Notes: a model not told the origin generated them from the letters alone. 64,000 bases of DNA from Comamonadaceae bacterium G21597-S1 (GCA_027214345.1 JAPWHR010000003.1:62001-126000); one strand, 5' to 3'; shown: positions 36,476-47,065, counted from the stretch's first letter. Program-made: numbers and translations.

Positions 36476-37732
36476 CTAGGGCGCCAGGGCCGCGTCCAGC
36501 ACCTCGATCCAGTGTCGCACCGGCGTGGTGGTGCCGCCCTGCAGATGCGTGATGCAGCCGATGTTGGCCGACACGATCACGGTGGGCGCGACCGCGGCCA
36601 GATGGCCGAGCTTGCGGTCGCGCAACTGAAGCGCCAGAACCGGTTGCAACACCGAATACGTGCCGGCGGAGCCGCAGCACAGATGGGCCTCGTTGGCGGC
36701 CAGCTGCAGGTCGAACCCCAGGGCCCGCAGGTGCTGCTCGACGCCGCCGCGCAGTTGCTGGCCGTGCTGCAGCGTGCAGGGCGGGTGGAACACCAGGCGG
36801 GCCGCGGACCCGTCCGCCGATGCCGCACGGGACGCATCGACACGGCCGGCCAGCGACTGCGCGAGCTCGGGCAGCAACTCGCTCAGGTCGCGCGTCAGGG
36901 CGCTGACGCGCGCGGCCTTGTCGGCATACCGCGGATCATCGCGCAGGATGTGCCCGTACTCCTTGACCGTCACGCCACAGCCCGACGCGTTCATCACGAT
37001 CGCCTCCACCGGTGACGGCGTGCCGTCGATGAACGGCCACCAGGCATCGATGTTGGCCCGCATCTGCTGCTTGCCGCCGTCCTGGTCGTCGAGGTGAAAC
37101 TTGACGGCACCACAACAGCCGGCGGCCGGCGCGGACACGGCCTGGATGCCCGCGGCATCGAGTACGCGGGCGGTGGCGCGGTTGATGTTGGGCATCATGG
37201 CCGGCTGCACGCAACCGGCCAGCATCAGCATGCGCCGGCCATGGGCGCGCGTGGGCAAGTCACCCGCGTCCTGGCGCGGCGGCACCTTGGCGCGCAGTGC
37301 AGCCGGCAACAAGGGGCGCACCATCTGGCCCATGCGCATCGCCGGCGCAAACAGCGGCGACGGCAGCCCCTGCTTCAACGCCCAGCGCACGGCCTGCTCC
37401 GTGGCCGGCCGCGACACCTTGGCATCGACCAGCTTGCGGCCGATGTCGACCAGGTGCCCGTATTCCACCCCGCTGGGGCAGGTGCTCTCGCAGTTGCGAC
37501 AGGTCAGGCAACGATCCAGGTGCAGCTGGGTCTTGCGGGTCGGCGCCTGGCCTTCGAGCATCTGCTTCATCAGGTAGATGCGTCCGCGCGGCCCGTCGAG
37601 TTCATCGCCCAGCAGCTGGTAGGTCGGGCAGGTCGCGGTGCAGAAACCGCAGTGCACGCACTTGCGCAGGATGGCCTCGGCGGCGATGCCGTCCGGCGTA
37701 TCCTTGTATTCGGGGGCGAGTTGGGTCTGCAT
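36476..37732 (-). CDS. glcF: Glycolate oxidase iron-sulfur subunit
   Basis: A 418-residue subunit of glycolate dehydrogenase (glycolate oxidase), which passes electrons from glycolate oxidation to the respiratory chain. Two ferredoxin-type 4Fe-4S motifs are complete: C25, C28, C31, C35 and C75, C78, C81, C85. Two CCG domains follow, with AAGCCGAVKFH and HLCCGSAGTYSVLQP. It is the last gene of a minus-strand run after glcE (21 bases apart), and its stop codon is directly back to back with the end of the PAS protein gene at 36475. Confidence 0.95.
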   Translation of the reverse strand: MQTQLAPEYKDTPDGIAAEAILRKCVHCGFCTATCPTYQLLGDELDGPRGRIYLMKQMLEGQAPTRKTQLHLDRCLTCRNCESTCPSGVEYGHLVDIGRKLVDAKVSRPATEQAVRWALKQGLPSPLFAPAMRMGQMVRPLLPAALRAKVPPRQDAGDLPTRAHGRRMLMLAGCVQPAMMPNINRATARVLDAAGIQAVSAPAAGCCGAVKFHLDDQDGGKQQMRANIDAWWPFIDGTPSPVEAIVMNASGCGVTVKEYGHILRDDPRYADKAARVSALTRDLSELLPELAQSLAGRVDASRAASADGSAARLVFHPPCTLQHGQQLRGGVEQHLRALGFDLQLAANEAHLCCGSAGTYSVLQPVLALQLRDRKLGHLAAVAPTVIVSANIGCITHLQGGTTTPVRHWIEVLDAALAP

Positions 37733-37753
37733 GGCGAAGTGGCGGCGTTGGTG

Positions 37754-38854
37754 CTACAGGCCGGCGAACATGCGACCGGGACCGAAGATGCCGGCCGGAT
37801 CGAACTGCTGCTTGAGTGCGCGGTGGATCCGCAGCAACGCCGGCGCCAGCGGATGGAACACCGGCGTATCGGCGGCGCTGCCATCGGCCGCGCGCCGGAA
37901 CAGGGTTGCGTTTCCGCCCGCACGTTCGGCGGCATCGCGCAAGGCCTGCGCCTGCGCCGCGCCGGCGTGCACCCAGCGCAGCGCGCCACCCCACTCCAGT
38001 AACGCATCGTCACCGGCCAGCGGCATCACGCCGGTGGTGTCCGGCACGCTGAGTCGCCACAGGCAGGCGTCGTCCAGCCGGGTGAAGAAGCCGGCGCTCT
38101 GTTCGCGCAGCGACTGCCAGAAGGTCTGCGCCTGCGCCGCGTCCACACACTCGCCGCCCATGGTCTGACAGGCCGCCTGGACGGCGGCCTCGGCACCCCG
38201 CAGCCGCAGATGCAGCAGGCCGCGACCGTCGATCCGCATCCAGGCGCTGGCGTCCAGCGGCAACGGCCGCGCGGCCCATGTACACAGGCGGCGCAAGGCG
38301 TCGGCCTGGTCGGCCTCCAGTCGCAACGTGGCCTCGGCCATCGGCCGCGGCAGCACCTTGAGCGAGACCTCGGTGATCAGGCCCAGCGTCCCCATCGAGC
38401 CGGCCATCAGGCGCGATACGTCGTATCCGGCAACGTTCTTCATGACCTGACCGCCGAATTGCAGCAGCCGGCCCTGACCCGACATCAGGGTCACGCCCAG
38501 CACATAGTCGCGCACCCCGCCGCTGGCGGCGCGCGCCGGCCCCGACCGGCCGGCGGCGACCATGCCTCCGACCGTCGCCGCGGCGCCGAAATGCGGCGGC
38601 TCGAACGGCAGGAACTGCGATTGCCCCTGCAGCAACTGTTCGAGTTCGGCCAGCGGAGTACCCGCCCGCACGGTGACCACCAGTTCACTGGGCTCGTAGC
38701 TGGTGACACCGCGCAGTCCGCCGGCGTCGAGCAACGCGCCCTTCAGCTGCTGGCCATAAAAGTCCTTGCTGCCGCCGCCACGGATGCGCAGCGGCGTCGC
38801 AGCCGCAGTGGCGCTGCGGATCTGCTCCGCCAGGGATGTCAGGACCGATTCCAT
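37754..38854 (-). CDS. glcE: Glycolate oxidase FAD-binding subunit
   Basis: A 366-residue flavoprotein of the FAD-binding type 4 (PCMH) family, the GlcE subunit of glycolate dehydrogenase. Flavin-binding segments are TPLRIRGGGSKDFYG near residue 20, FGAAATVGGMVAAGRSGPAR near 89 and GQVMKNVAGYDVSRLMAGSM near 135. The length matches GlcE and is shorter than GlcD (about 490 residues). GlcD, the catalytic flavin subunit, normally precedes glcE but is not in this window; upstream are an SMP-30 lactonase and an aldose epimerase. The protein must find its GlcD partner from another locus. Confidence 0.94.
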   Translation of the reverse strand: MESVLTSLAEQIRSATAAATPLRIRGGGSKDFYGQQLKGALLDAGGLRGVTSYEPSELVVTVRAGTPLAELEQLLQGQSQFLPFEPPHFGAAATVGGMVAAGRSGPARAASGGVRDYVLGVTLMSGQGRLLQFGGQVMKNVAGYDVSRLMAGSMGTLGLITEVSLKVLPRPMAEATLRLEADQADALRRLCTWAARPLPLDASAWMRIDGRGLLHLRLRGAEAAVQAACQTMGGECVDAAQAQTFWQSLREQSAGFFTRLDDACLWRLSVPDTTGVMPLAGDDALLEWGGALRWVHAGAAQAQALRDAAERAGGNATLFRRAADGSAADTPVFHPLAPALLRIHRALKQQFDPAGIFGPGRMFAGL

Positions 38855-38923
38855 GCGCCCAATGGTAACGAGCCGCCACGGCGACGGCGTGAAGCTTTTG
38901 AACGCGGCGCGTTCACATTTTTC

Positions 38924-39838
38924 TCACTCGCGAAACAGGTTGACCGGCAGTCCGGGAACCTCGATGCGGGTGGAGAAGATGCAACCCGACTGGGGGAAGC
39001 GCTGCAGCTCGTGCGCCGGGCGGTTGTGGCGCGCGCTCGTGATGTACAGGGTCTTGAGGTCGTCGCCTCCAAAACACGGCATGGTCGGACACATCACCGG
39101 TGTTTCGATCTCCTGCAGCAAGCGGCCATCGGGAGCGATCTTGTGCAGTCGTTGCCCCTCGAACATCGCCACGTAGTAGTTGCCCTGGGTGTCGACCGCG
39201 GCGCCATCGGGCCGCCCGCGGTAACCCGGCATGCCACTTTGCCATTGAGCCGGCTTGGGCTCGACCCGATGGAATTCGCGCTCGTTGCGCATCACGTTGG
39301 CCTCGGCATCCCAGTCCCAGACGCGCACGCAGTGTTGCGGGGTGTCGGCCCAGTAGACCCGCTGGCGATCCGGCGACCACGCCAGCCCGTTGGCGACCGT
39401 CGCGTCGCCGGCCATGCGTTGCACCTGCGGTGTGCGGCCGTCACGGCAGTCGAGCACCAGCAGCTCGGCCTCGGCGGCCGTGCGCGGCTCGTACATGGTG
39501 CCGGCCCAGAACCGACCCAGCGGATCGGCCTTGCCGTCGTTGAACCGGGTGGTCATCACATCGTGATCGATCCGGTGCAGCAGCCGCAGCCCGACACCCC
39601 ACTCCTGTGCCCGGTAGATGCCGTCACGCAGTGCCACGACCAGTCCTCCGCTGGCCGCCGGTGCGATGCAGCCGGGCTCCATCGGCATGTCCCACGCCTG
39701 CACCGCGCCGGTGACCGGGTTGGCGCGCAGGATCTTGCGCCCGGGTATGTCGACCCAGTACAGCAGCCGTTCCCGGGGATGCCAGAACGGAGATTCGCCC
39801 AGTTCGCTGGGTTCCTGGGTGACGGCCTGCCATTTCAT
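38924..39838 (-). CDS. SMP-30/gluconolactonase-family lactonase
   Basis: A 304-residue six-bladed beta-propeller of the SMP-30/GNL family, calcium- or zinc-dependent lactonases that open sugar lactones. Metal ligands are seen in LGESPFWHPRERLLYWVDI (Glu near residue 14), NDGKADPLGRFWAGTM (Asn near 100), VANGLAWSPD (Asn near 150) and RGRPDGAAVDTQGNYYV (Asp near 210). It starts in an ATGA overlap with the end of the aldose epimerase gene, so the two are translated together, as expected for enzymes that handle the ring form of a sugar and its lactone. The sugar is not known. Confidence 0.92.
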   Translation of the reverse strand: MKWQAVTQEPSELGESPFWHPRERLLYWVDIPGRKILRANPVTGAVQAWDMPMEPGCIAPAASGGLVVALRDGIYRAQEWGVGLRLLHRIDHDVMTTRFNDGKADPLGRFWAGTMYEPRTAAEAELLVLDCRDGRTPQVQRMAGDATVANGLAWSPDRQRVYWADTPQHCVRVWDWDAEANVMRNEREFHRVEPKPAQWQSGMPGYRGRPDGAAVDTQGNYYVAMFEGQRLHKIAPDGRLLQEIETPVMCPTMPCFGGDDLKTLYITSARHNRPAHELQRFPQSGCIFSTRIEVPGLPVNLFRE

Positions 39839-40701
39839 GTCGTAGGTCCTGTTTCAATCCGCATGCTGGCGCTCAGTGACTCGCCCGGCTGCAATATTCG
39901 TACGCCGAACCGGCGCTGGCGCTCTGCGTCGCCCTGCGCCATGTTGACCGCATTATTGACGTGGCTGACCGGCTCGATGGCGACGAAGTCGCGCGTGTCG
40001 TTGGTGTACACCACCAGATGATCGAGGCTGGAGGTGATACGCACCGACATGCGCGCATCGCGCAGCAACGCCTCGCCGTGCCAGCCGTCGTAGCAGTGGT
40101 CGATCGCCAGTGCCGCGGTGTGCGCATCGAGGCCGGTACTGGACGTGCGATGGGTGGGGAGGTTGTCCGCGCCCATCTCCCAGCGGCCACCGGCGCGGAA
40201 CCGCAGATGGCCGTCCGGCCGCTTGACGAAATACGGATGCCAGCCCAGGCCGAAAGGCGCCGGCTGGTCGGACTGGTTGGTGCCACTGAGCGTGAGCTCC
40301 AGCGCATCGGGCCCGAGACGGAAGGCCTGCGAGCAGTCGAACGCGAACGGCCAGCTCGGATCGGGACGGTGCTCGAACGACAGCAGCGCAAAGGTCTCGT
40401 CGGCCTCCAGCAGCTGCCACGGCCGTTGCCAGCCCACGCCGTGGATGGCATGCGGCTCCGGCGCGAAATTGCGCACCAGCGGATGACTGGTGCCATTCCA
40501 TTGCAGCGTGGCATGGCCGATGCGGTTCGAGAACGGCACCAGCGGATAACAGCCCGAGAGCCGGACGTCGGTGAGAGCCGCACCGGGTGTGGAACGCAGC
40601 ACCGGCACGTCGTCCATCCACAGGCCGGCAATGGATGCGCCCCGTTGTGGCGAGATGTCACAACGCAAGGCACCGCAGGCCAGTGGAACGGTTGAACTCA
40701 T
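39835..40701 (-). CDS. Aldose 1-epimerase family protein
   Basis: A 288-residue galactose-mutarotase-like enzyme that converts the alpha and beta forms of an aldose. Family features: SGCYPLVPFSNRIGHATLQWNG near residue 49, HAIHGVGWQRPW near 84 with a catalytic-type histidine, GLGWHPYF near 150 with a second histidine and FVAIEPVSHVNNAVN near 238 with the glutamate. It forms an operon with the SMP-30 lactonase gene (4-base overlap), which suggests joint use of one aldose. No dehydrogenase or sugar transporter is next to it. Confidence 0.9.
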   Translation of the reverse strand: MSSTVPLACGALRCDISPQRGASIAGLWMDDVPVLRSTPGAALTDVRLSGCYPLVPFSNRIGHATLQWNGTSHPLVRNFAPEPHAIHGVGWQRPWQLLEADETFALLSFEHRPDPSWPFAFDCSQAFRLGPDALELTLSGTNQSDQPAPFGLGWHPYFVKRPDGHLRFRAGGRWEMGADNLPTHRTSSTGLDAHTAALAIDHCYDGWHGEALLRDARMSVRITSSLDHLVVYTNDTRDFVAIEPVSHVNNAVNMAQGDAERQRRFGVRILQPGESLSASMRIETGPTT

Positions 40702-40754
40702 GATGACGCGTTATCCGATCCCCGCATTGTGCATGTGCCGGCGCACAAACGAAA

Positions 40755-40785
40755 AACCTGCGCATGCCCAAGGCATGCGCAGGTT
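40755..40785 (-). terminator. Intrinsic terminator of the glnK-amtB operon
   Basis: A 14-base-pair stem, AACCTGCGCATGCC paired with its complement around the loop CAA, followed on the minus strand by a TTTTT run. It lies 65 bases after the amtB stop codon and is well placed to end the glnK-amtB transcript. Confidence 0.88.
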
Positions 40786-40850
40786 CCGGTCTGGGTTGGC
40801 GGATCGGGTGCAACAGGTGGCTGTCAGGCCCGATCCGGCACGGCCATCGG

Positions 40851-42634
<1,784 letters not shown>

Positions 42635-42766
42635 TCAATGGTTGAATATCAGGCTGGCCGCCATGCCGGGGTCGGCGTTGGCGCATCGCCATGTGTCGGC
42701 ACACACAGTCTTGTTGGTCATGGCAGGCTCCAGTTCGTGTGTCAATGGTGGAAACAGGGCATGCCA

Positions 42767-42782
42767 TGCATGGACCGTGCCA
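42767..42782 (-). promoter_or_regulatory. Sigma-54 promoter of glnK-amtB
   Basis: Read on the minus strand the element is TGGCACGGTCCATGCA. It has GG and GC exactly ten bases apart, and agrees with the sigma-54 consensus TGGCAC-N5-TTGCW at all but one base. Transcription would start near 42755, about 130 bases before the glnK start codon. Confidence 0.8.
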
Positions 42783-42881
42783 TCTCCGTCGCCCGATGGC
42801 GCGATGCGTGGGCGCGGACCCTGGTTTTCAATCGCTTACATCCGGACCCGGGACTGCGATCAGGCCCGCCGGCACCAGGCG

Positions 42882-42898
42882 CGCACCACGCAGGTGCA
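42882..42898. promoter_or_regulatory. NtrC binding site
   Basis: CGCACCACGCAGGTGCA matches the NtrC consensus TGCACC-N5-GGTGCA with one mismatch. It lies about 127 to 143 bases before the predicted sigma-54 start, a normal distance for an enhancer. A single half site, TGCACC, occurs at 42924. Both lie between glnK and the divergent comM gene. Confidence 0.75.
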
Positions 42899-42947
42899 AT
42901 CCATTGCGGGCGCCCGTCTGGAATGCACCGCAATGAGGATTCCCACC

Positions 42948-44483
42948 ATGAGCCTGTCCCTGGTCCAAAGTCGTGCATTGGTCGGCATGGGTGCGGCGGC
43001 GGTCACCGTCGAGGTGCATCTGGCCAACGGGCTTCCCAGTTTCGGCCTGGTCGGCCTGGCCGAGGTCGAGGTCAAGGAGGCCCGGGAACGTGTCCGATGC
43101 GCCATCCAGAACTCCGGCCTGGAATTCCCGCACAACAAGCGCATCACCGTGAACCTGGCGCCCGCCGACCTGCCCAAGGACTCCGGACGCTTCGACCTGC
43201 CGATCGCGCTGGGCATCCTCGCCGCCAGCGGCCAGATCGACGCCGATCGGCTGGCCGGACACGTATTTGCCGGCGAGTTGTCGCTGTCGGGGGCGCTGCG
43301 CCCGGTTCGGGGCGCACTCGCGATGAGCCTGGCCTTGCACCACGATCCGGCTCGACCGCGCCAGGTGCTGCCGGCGGGCAATGCCCAGGAGGCGGCGCTG
43401 GTGCCGGGGACCACCGTCTACCAGGCCGAGCACCTGCTGGACGTCGTCAGCCAGTTCGTGCCACCGTCCGATACGGCTGCGGCCGACGCTGCGCAAGCCC
43501 CGGCGACCCGATGGAGCCGCGTCGAAACCGCGCCCCTGGTCCCGGCGGCCGACGGCTACCCCGACCTGGTCGACGTCAAGGGTCAAACCGGCGCCAAGCG
43601 TGCGCTCGAGATCGCCGCGGCCGGAGGCCATGGCGTACTGATGACCGGCCCGCCGGGCTCGGGCAAATCCATGCTGGCACACCGGTTCGCCGGCCTGCTG
43701 CCACCGATGACGGTGGGTGAATCGCTGCAAAGCGCCGCGCTGGCGAGCCTGGCCGGCCGCTTCGCGCTGGAACACTGGGGCCGCCGTCCGACCTGCAGCC
43801 CGCACCACAGCGCCAGCGCGGTGGCCTTGGTCGGTGGCGGCTCACCCCCGCGACCGGGTGAGATTTCCCTGGCGCATCACGGCGTGTTGTTCCTCGACGA
43901 ACTGCCCGAATTTCCGCGCGCCGCGCTGGAGGCGCTGCGCGAGCCCCTGGAGACCGGCACCATCACCATTGCCCGCGCGGCCCGTCGCGCCGAGTTCCCG
44001 GCCCGGTTCCAGCTGATCGCCGCGATGAATCCCTGCCCCTGCGGATACCTCGGTTCGCCGCACCGCGCCTGCCGCTGCGCACCTGACCAGATCGCGCGTT
44101 ACCAGGGCCGGCTCAGCGGCCCGCTGGTCGACCGCATCGACCTGCACGTGGAAGTGGCGGCCCTGCCCAGCGACGCGTTGCTGCAGGCCGCCACCGGAGA
44201 CACCAGTGCCGCGGTGCGAGCGCGGGTCACTGCGGCTCGCGCCCGGGCGACTTCACGCCAGGGCAAACCGAACCAGGCATTGCAGGGAGCGGAGATCGAT
44301 ACCCATATCGCGCTGGACGACACCGCAATCCGGTTCCTGCAGATGGCCGCCACGCGCCTGGGCTGGTCGGCCCGCGGCACGCACCGGGTGCTGAAGGTGG
44401 CGCGCACGATCGCCGACCTGGCCCAGGCCGATGCCGTAGTGGTCGAGCATCTGGCCGAGGCGATGCAGTACCGCCGGGCGTAG
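42948..44483 (+). CDS. comM: ComM/YifB-like AAA+ ATPase
   Basis: A 511-residue Mg-chelatase-like AAA+ protein. ComM is a DNA helicase that promotes branch migration when transformed DNA is recombined in; the YifB/ComM family is broadly conserved. N-terminal Lon-like domain (residues 1-170, with GLPSFGLVGLAEVEVKEARERV), then Walker A GPPGSGKS at 234-241, Walker B GVLFLDELPEF near 315, and a C-terminal helical part. ATG 42948 has GAGGA nine bases before it and gives the standard start MSLSLVQSRAL. A much longer open frame continues upstream but is antisense to amtB and not coding. Confidence 0.95.
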   Translation: MSLSLVQSRALVGMGAAAVTVEVHLANGLPSFGLVGLAEVEVKEARERVRCAIQNSGLEFPHNKRITVNLAPADLPKDSGRFDLPIALGILAASGQIDADRLAGHVFAGELSLSGALRPVRGALAMSLALHHDPARPRQVLPAGNAQEAALVPGTTVYQAEHLLDVVSQFVPPSDTAAADAAQAPATRWSRVETAPLVPAADGYPDLVDVKGQTGAKRALEIAAAGGHGVLMTGPPGSGKSMLAHRFAGLLPPMTVGESLQSAALASLAGRFALEHWGRRPTCSPHHSASAVALVGGGSPPRPGEISLAHHGVLFLDELPEFPRAALEALREPLETGTITIARAARRAEFPARFQLIAAMNPCPCGYLGSPHRACRCAPDQIARYQGRLSGPLVDRIDLHVEVAALPSDALLQAATGDTSAAVRARVTAARARATSRQGKPNQALQGAEIDTHIALDDTAIRFLQMAATRLGWSARGTHRVLKVARTIADLAQADAVVVEHLAEAMQYRRA

Positions 44484-44500
44484 GCCAGTCGGGGAGCTGA

Positions 44501-45007
44501 TCAGCGCCGGGGTGGCGCCTGAAAACGGATCGACGCCAGCATGGCCGGGACGTCGCGCAGGTCGTCGGCATGGTCGGCGCAGGCCAGCACGGTCAATGCC
44601 AGCGAACCCATGCCGGAGCTGCGCACCTCAGGCACGTGGACGCCGGAACACGACTGCCCGGCTTGTGGACCGGCCGGGGCGATGCGGTAACGCACGAACC
44701 GGGCCGTGAGCCCGTCGACCGTGCCAGCCCGGGACTGGTAGTCCAGCGTGTCGGCGCGGCGGTCCAGCGGATCGGAATACAGGCCGAAGTCGTAGTCGAT
44801 GCGCAGCGCAGCGGTCGTCAACGCGCCAGCCTGGGAGTCGATGCCGCCGGCCGCATGACGCAGGTCGGCCGGTGCGCGCATCTGGAAGGCGCCCAGGTTC
44901 CAGGTGCGCCAGTCGGCGGGGGCGGCGGCAGCCACGCAACCTGCCATGAAGCTGCCGGCCAGCAGCAGGAAGGCCAGCGTCGGGAAGCGAGGTTTCAGCG
45001 TTCCCAT
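44501..45007 (-). CDS. Predicted lipoprotein of unknown function
   Basis: A 168-residue exported protein. Residues 1-23 look like a lipoprotein signal with the lipid cysteine at C24 (FMAGC, with Met instead of the usual Leu at -3). The mature part has two further cysteines (in QSCSGV and VLACADH) that could form a disulfide. I recognise no family. Its start codon overlaps the last 13 bases of the PEP-CTERM protease gene, so the two genes are translated from one mRNA. It could be a partner or inhibitor of that protease, but this is a guess from position only. Confidence 0.75.
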   Translation of the reverse strand: MGTLKPRFPTLAFLLLAGSFMAGCVAAAAPADWRTWNLGAFQMRAPADLRHAAGGIDSQAGALTTAALRIDYDFGLYSDPLDRRADTLDYQSRAGTVDGLTARFVRYRIAPAGPQAGQSCSGVHVPEVRSSGMGSLALTVLACADHADDLRDVPAMLASIRFQAPPRR

Positions 45008-45753
45008 GCCCGCTGGCGGCGCCGGGCCCAGCCCGCCACGCCCAGCAGACCTGCCAGCATCATGGCCCAGGTTTGCGGCTCCGGTACCGCGGCGGCCAGC
45101 ACCGCGATCGGCGTGACGGAGATATAGAGCTGCCCGCCATCATCGCGCAGGATCGAGTTCAGGCTGGCGCCGGTGGTCAGGTCGAGGAACGAGCCCACCT
45201 GCGTTTCGTTCAGCGCGCTCGCACCGGTGATCGTCGGATGCATCAGGTTGCCGCTGACCGACAGGTGCGTCAGCCCCAGGTTGTGGCCCAGCTCGTGCGC
45301 GAACAGCACGGTGCCGTTGCTTCCGGCCGCGGCCGCCGACTGGAGTGCGATCAGGCCGCCCGGCCGGCTGCCGCATCCGATGATGTTGCTGCCCGGCCCG
45401 CCGCAGAAGGAGATGGTGTCGACGAAGAAAAGAGCTACCGTGAAGTTCGGCACCTGCAGCTCGCCAGCCAGCCAGCTGAGGGAAAAATTGTTGTTCCCGT
45501 TGAACTCCTCGGTACTGCTGAGGTCCGCCACGACCGGCGCCACGACGGACAGAGGCGCGTTGAAACGGATGTCGATGTCGTAGCCGCCGAACGAGGTCTG
45601 CGAGAAGATGTCGTCGAGCACGGCCTGGTCGAAGCTGGTCACGTAGCCGGCTGAGGCTACGCTGGCCCCTGCGAGCAGGGCCACGGCCGCAAGCTTGCGC
45701 ATCACGCCAGACACCATGCGCCAGGCTGGCAGACTATTCCCCGAAATCGACAT
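44995..45753 (-). CDS. PEP-CTERM metzincin-like metalloprotease
   Basis: A 252-residue exported protein. A Sec signal ends about residue 35 (ASVASA). The zinc motif HELGHNLGLTH has H153, E154, H157 and H163, and Met171 in GNLMHP supplies the metzincin Met-turn, so it is likely an active protease of that clan. The C-terminus has VPEP near residue 223, then a hydrophobic helix and a basic tail RRR, the PEP-CTERM sorting signal recognised by exosortase. ATG 45753 has AAGGGG six bases before it, but MRK at 45702 would also give a good signal peptide. No exosortase gene is in the window. Confidence 0.88.
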   Translation of the reverse strand: MSISGNSLPAWRMVSGVMRKLAAVALLAGASVASAGYVTSFDQAVLDDIFSQTSFGGYDIDIRFNAPLSVVAPVVADLSSTEEFNGNNNFSLSWLAGELQVPNFTVALFFVDTISFCGGPGSNIIGCGSRPGGLIALQSAAAAGSNGTVLFAHELGHNLGLTHLSVSGNLMHPTITGASALNETQVGSFLDLTTGASLNSILRDDGGQLYISVTPIAVLAAAVPEPQTWAMMLAGLLGVAGWARRRQRAWER

Positions 45754-45939
45754 GGCTGACCCCTTGAGACTGAAACAATGTGGCAGAACACTTTCATTCT
45801 AGCCACGCATGGCGCGAGGCCACCGTGAACCAGTCCACGAAAGCGGCCCCTGTGCGCGACGATGCCGGCAACACCGCGCGATGCCTGGACACCATACCGC
45901 AGGGCCGCCAAACGCGAAACCACGCAACGAGGGGGGGCG

Positions 45940-45966
45940 GCGGCCCGGCAAGCGCCGCCGGGCCGC
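45940..45966 (-). terminator. GC-rich hairpin after the FrnE-like gene
   Basis: GCGGCCCGGC and its complement form a 10-base-pair stem around AAGCGCC, 5 bases after the stop codon of the FrnE-like gene. A run of seven C follows on the minus strand, not T, so termination would have to rely on the stem alone. Confidence 0.45.
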
Positions 45967-45970
45967 GGGA

Positions 45971-46636
45971 TCAGGCCTGGGCGGCCAGCGACTGCTGCAT
46001 CGCCTGCAACAGTTGCGCGGGATCCTGGGCGCCGGATACGGCCACCTTCTGGTTGAAGATGAAGAACGGTACGCCGCCGATGCCCATCTGGCGAGCCCGC
46101 TTGTCGGCATCGGCAACCTGCTGCAGTTGCTGCGGATCGCTGATGAACGCACGCGCGGCATCGGCGTCGAGCCCGGCCTCGCCGGCGATCGCCACCAGTT
46201 CGTCGGGGCTGCCGATGAACCGGTTCTCGACGAAATAGGCCTTGAGCAGGCGCTCCTTGACGTCGCTGCCGACCGCAGCGCCGTGTTGCTGCGCAAAGGC
46301 CAGCAAGGCGTGGGCGGCCAGCGTATTGGGTTGCAGCGTGATGCCGTCGATGTCGAGTTCGAGCCCCGCGGCCTTGCCGGCGGCCTTGACCCGGGCATAG
46401 ATCTCCGACGCACGTTGCGGGCCGCCGAACTTGTCTTCCAGGTATTGCTTGCGCGAGATGCCCTCGAGCGGCATGTCGGGGTTCAGCTGGAACGGATGCC
46501 AGCGCACCTCGGGCTCGCCCAGGCCGGCCATGCGGGCCTGCTCCAGCGCGGCTTCGAGCTTGCGCTTGCCGATGTAACACCAGGGGCAGACGACATCGGA
46601 CACGACATCGATGGTCCACGGGGCGGATGTGCTCAT
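45971..46636 (-). CDS. DsbA-family oxidoreductase, FrnE-like
   Basis: A 221-residue cytoplasmic member of the DsbA/2-hydroxychromene-2-carboxylate isomerase superfamily. The redox motif is CPWC (C17, C20) in VCPWCYIGKRKLE, and the family cis-proline lies in IGGVPFFIFNQK near residue 186. FrnE-type proteins work as disulfide isomerases or, in some pathways, as polyketide or aromatic tailoring enzymes. No signal peptide is seen. It follows the VOC-family gene after 6 bases on the same strand. Confidence 0.92.
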   Translation of the reverse strand: MSTSAPWTIDVVSDVVCPWCYIGKRKLEAALEQARMAGLGEPEVRWHPFQLNPDMPLEGISRKQYLEDKFGGPQRASEIYARVKAAGKAAGLELDIDGITLQPNTLAAHALLAFAQQHGAAVGSDVKERLLKAYFVENRFIGSPDELVAIAGEAGLDADAARAFISDPQQLQQVADADKRARQMGIGGVPFFIFNQKVAVSGAQDPAQLLQAMQQSLAAQA

Positions 46637-46642
46637 GGTGGT

Positions 46643-47065
46643 CTACTTCGCAAACAGTTGGGAACGATCGGCGAAAGCCTTGAACTCCAGCGCATTGCCG
46701 CTGGGGTCATGGAAGAACATCGTCGCCTGCTCACCGACCTCGCCCTTGAAGCGAACATAGGGCTCGATCACGAACTGCGTACCCGCGGCGCGCAACTTGT
46801 CGGCCAGTTCGCTCCACACCGGCATGTCGAGCACGACGCCGAAATGCCGCACCGGCACGTTGTGCCCGTCGACCGCGCTGGTCGCGTTGAGGCCGGCCTC
46901 GTCCGGCGCCAGGTGGGCCACGATCTGGTGCCCGAAGAAGTCGAAATCCACCCACGCGTCGCTCGATCGCCCTTCCGGACAACCCAGCAGCTCGCCATAG
47001 AAGCGGCGTGCATCGGACAGCGATGCCACGGGAAACGCGAGATGAAACGGGCTCAGTGCAGCCAT
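46643..47065 (-). CDS. VOC-family (glyoxalase/dioxygenase fold) protein
   Basis: A 140-residue protein with two beta-alpha-beta-beta-beta modules of the vicinal oxygen chelate superfamily. Metal ligands expected for the fold are in PFHLAFPV near residue 7, RHFGVVLDM near 73 and the glutamate of GNALEFKAF near 125. Members are metal enzymes or binding proteins for many small molecules; this one reads like the stand-alone bacterial VOC proteins without assigned substrate. ATG 47065 was chosen because the fold starts right behind it. It is 6 bases upstream of the FrnE-like gene and divergent from dadA. Confidence 0.88.
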   Translation of the reverse strand: MAALSPFHLAFPVASLSDARRFYGELLGCPEGRSSDAWVDFDFFGHQIVAHLAPDEAGLNATSAVDGHNVPVRHFGVVLDMPVWSELADKLRAAGTQFVIEPYVRFKGEVGEQATMFFHDPSGNALEFKAFADRSQLFAK

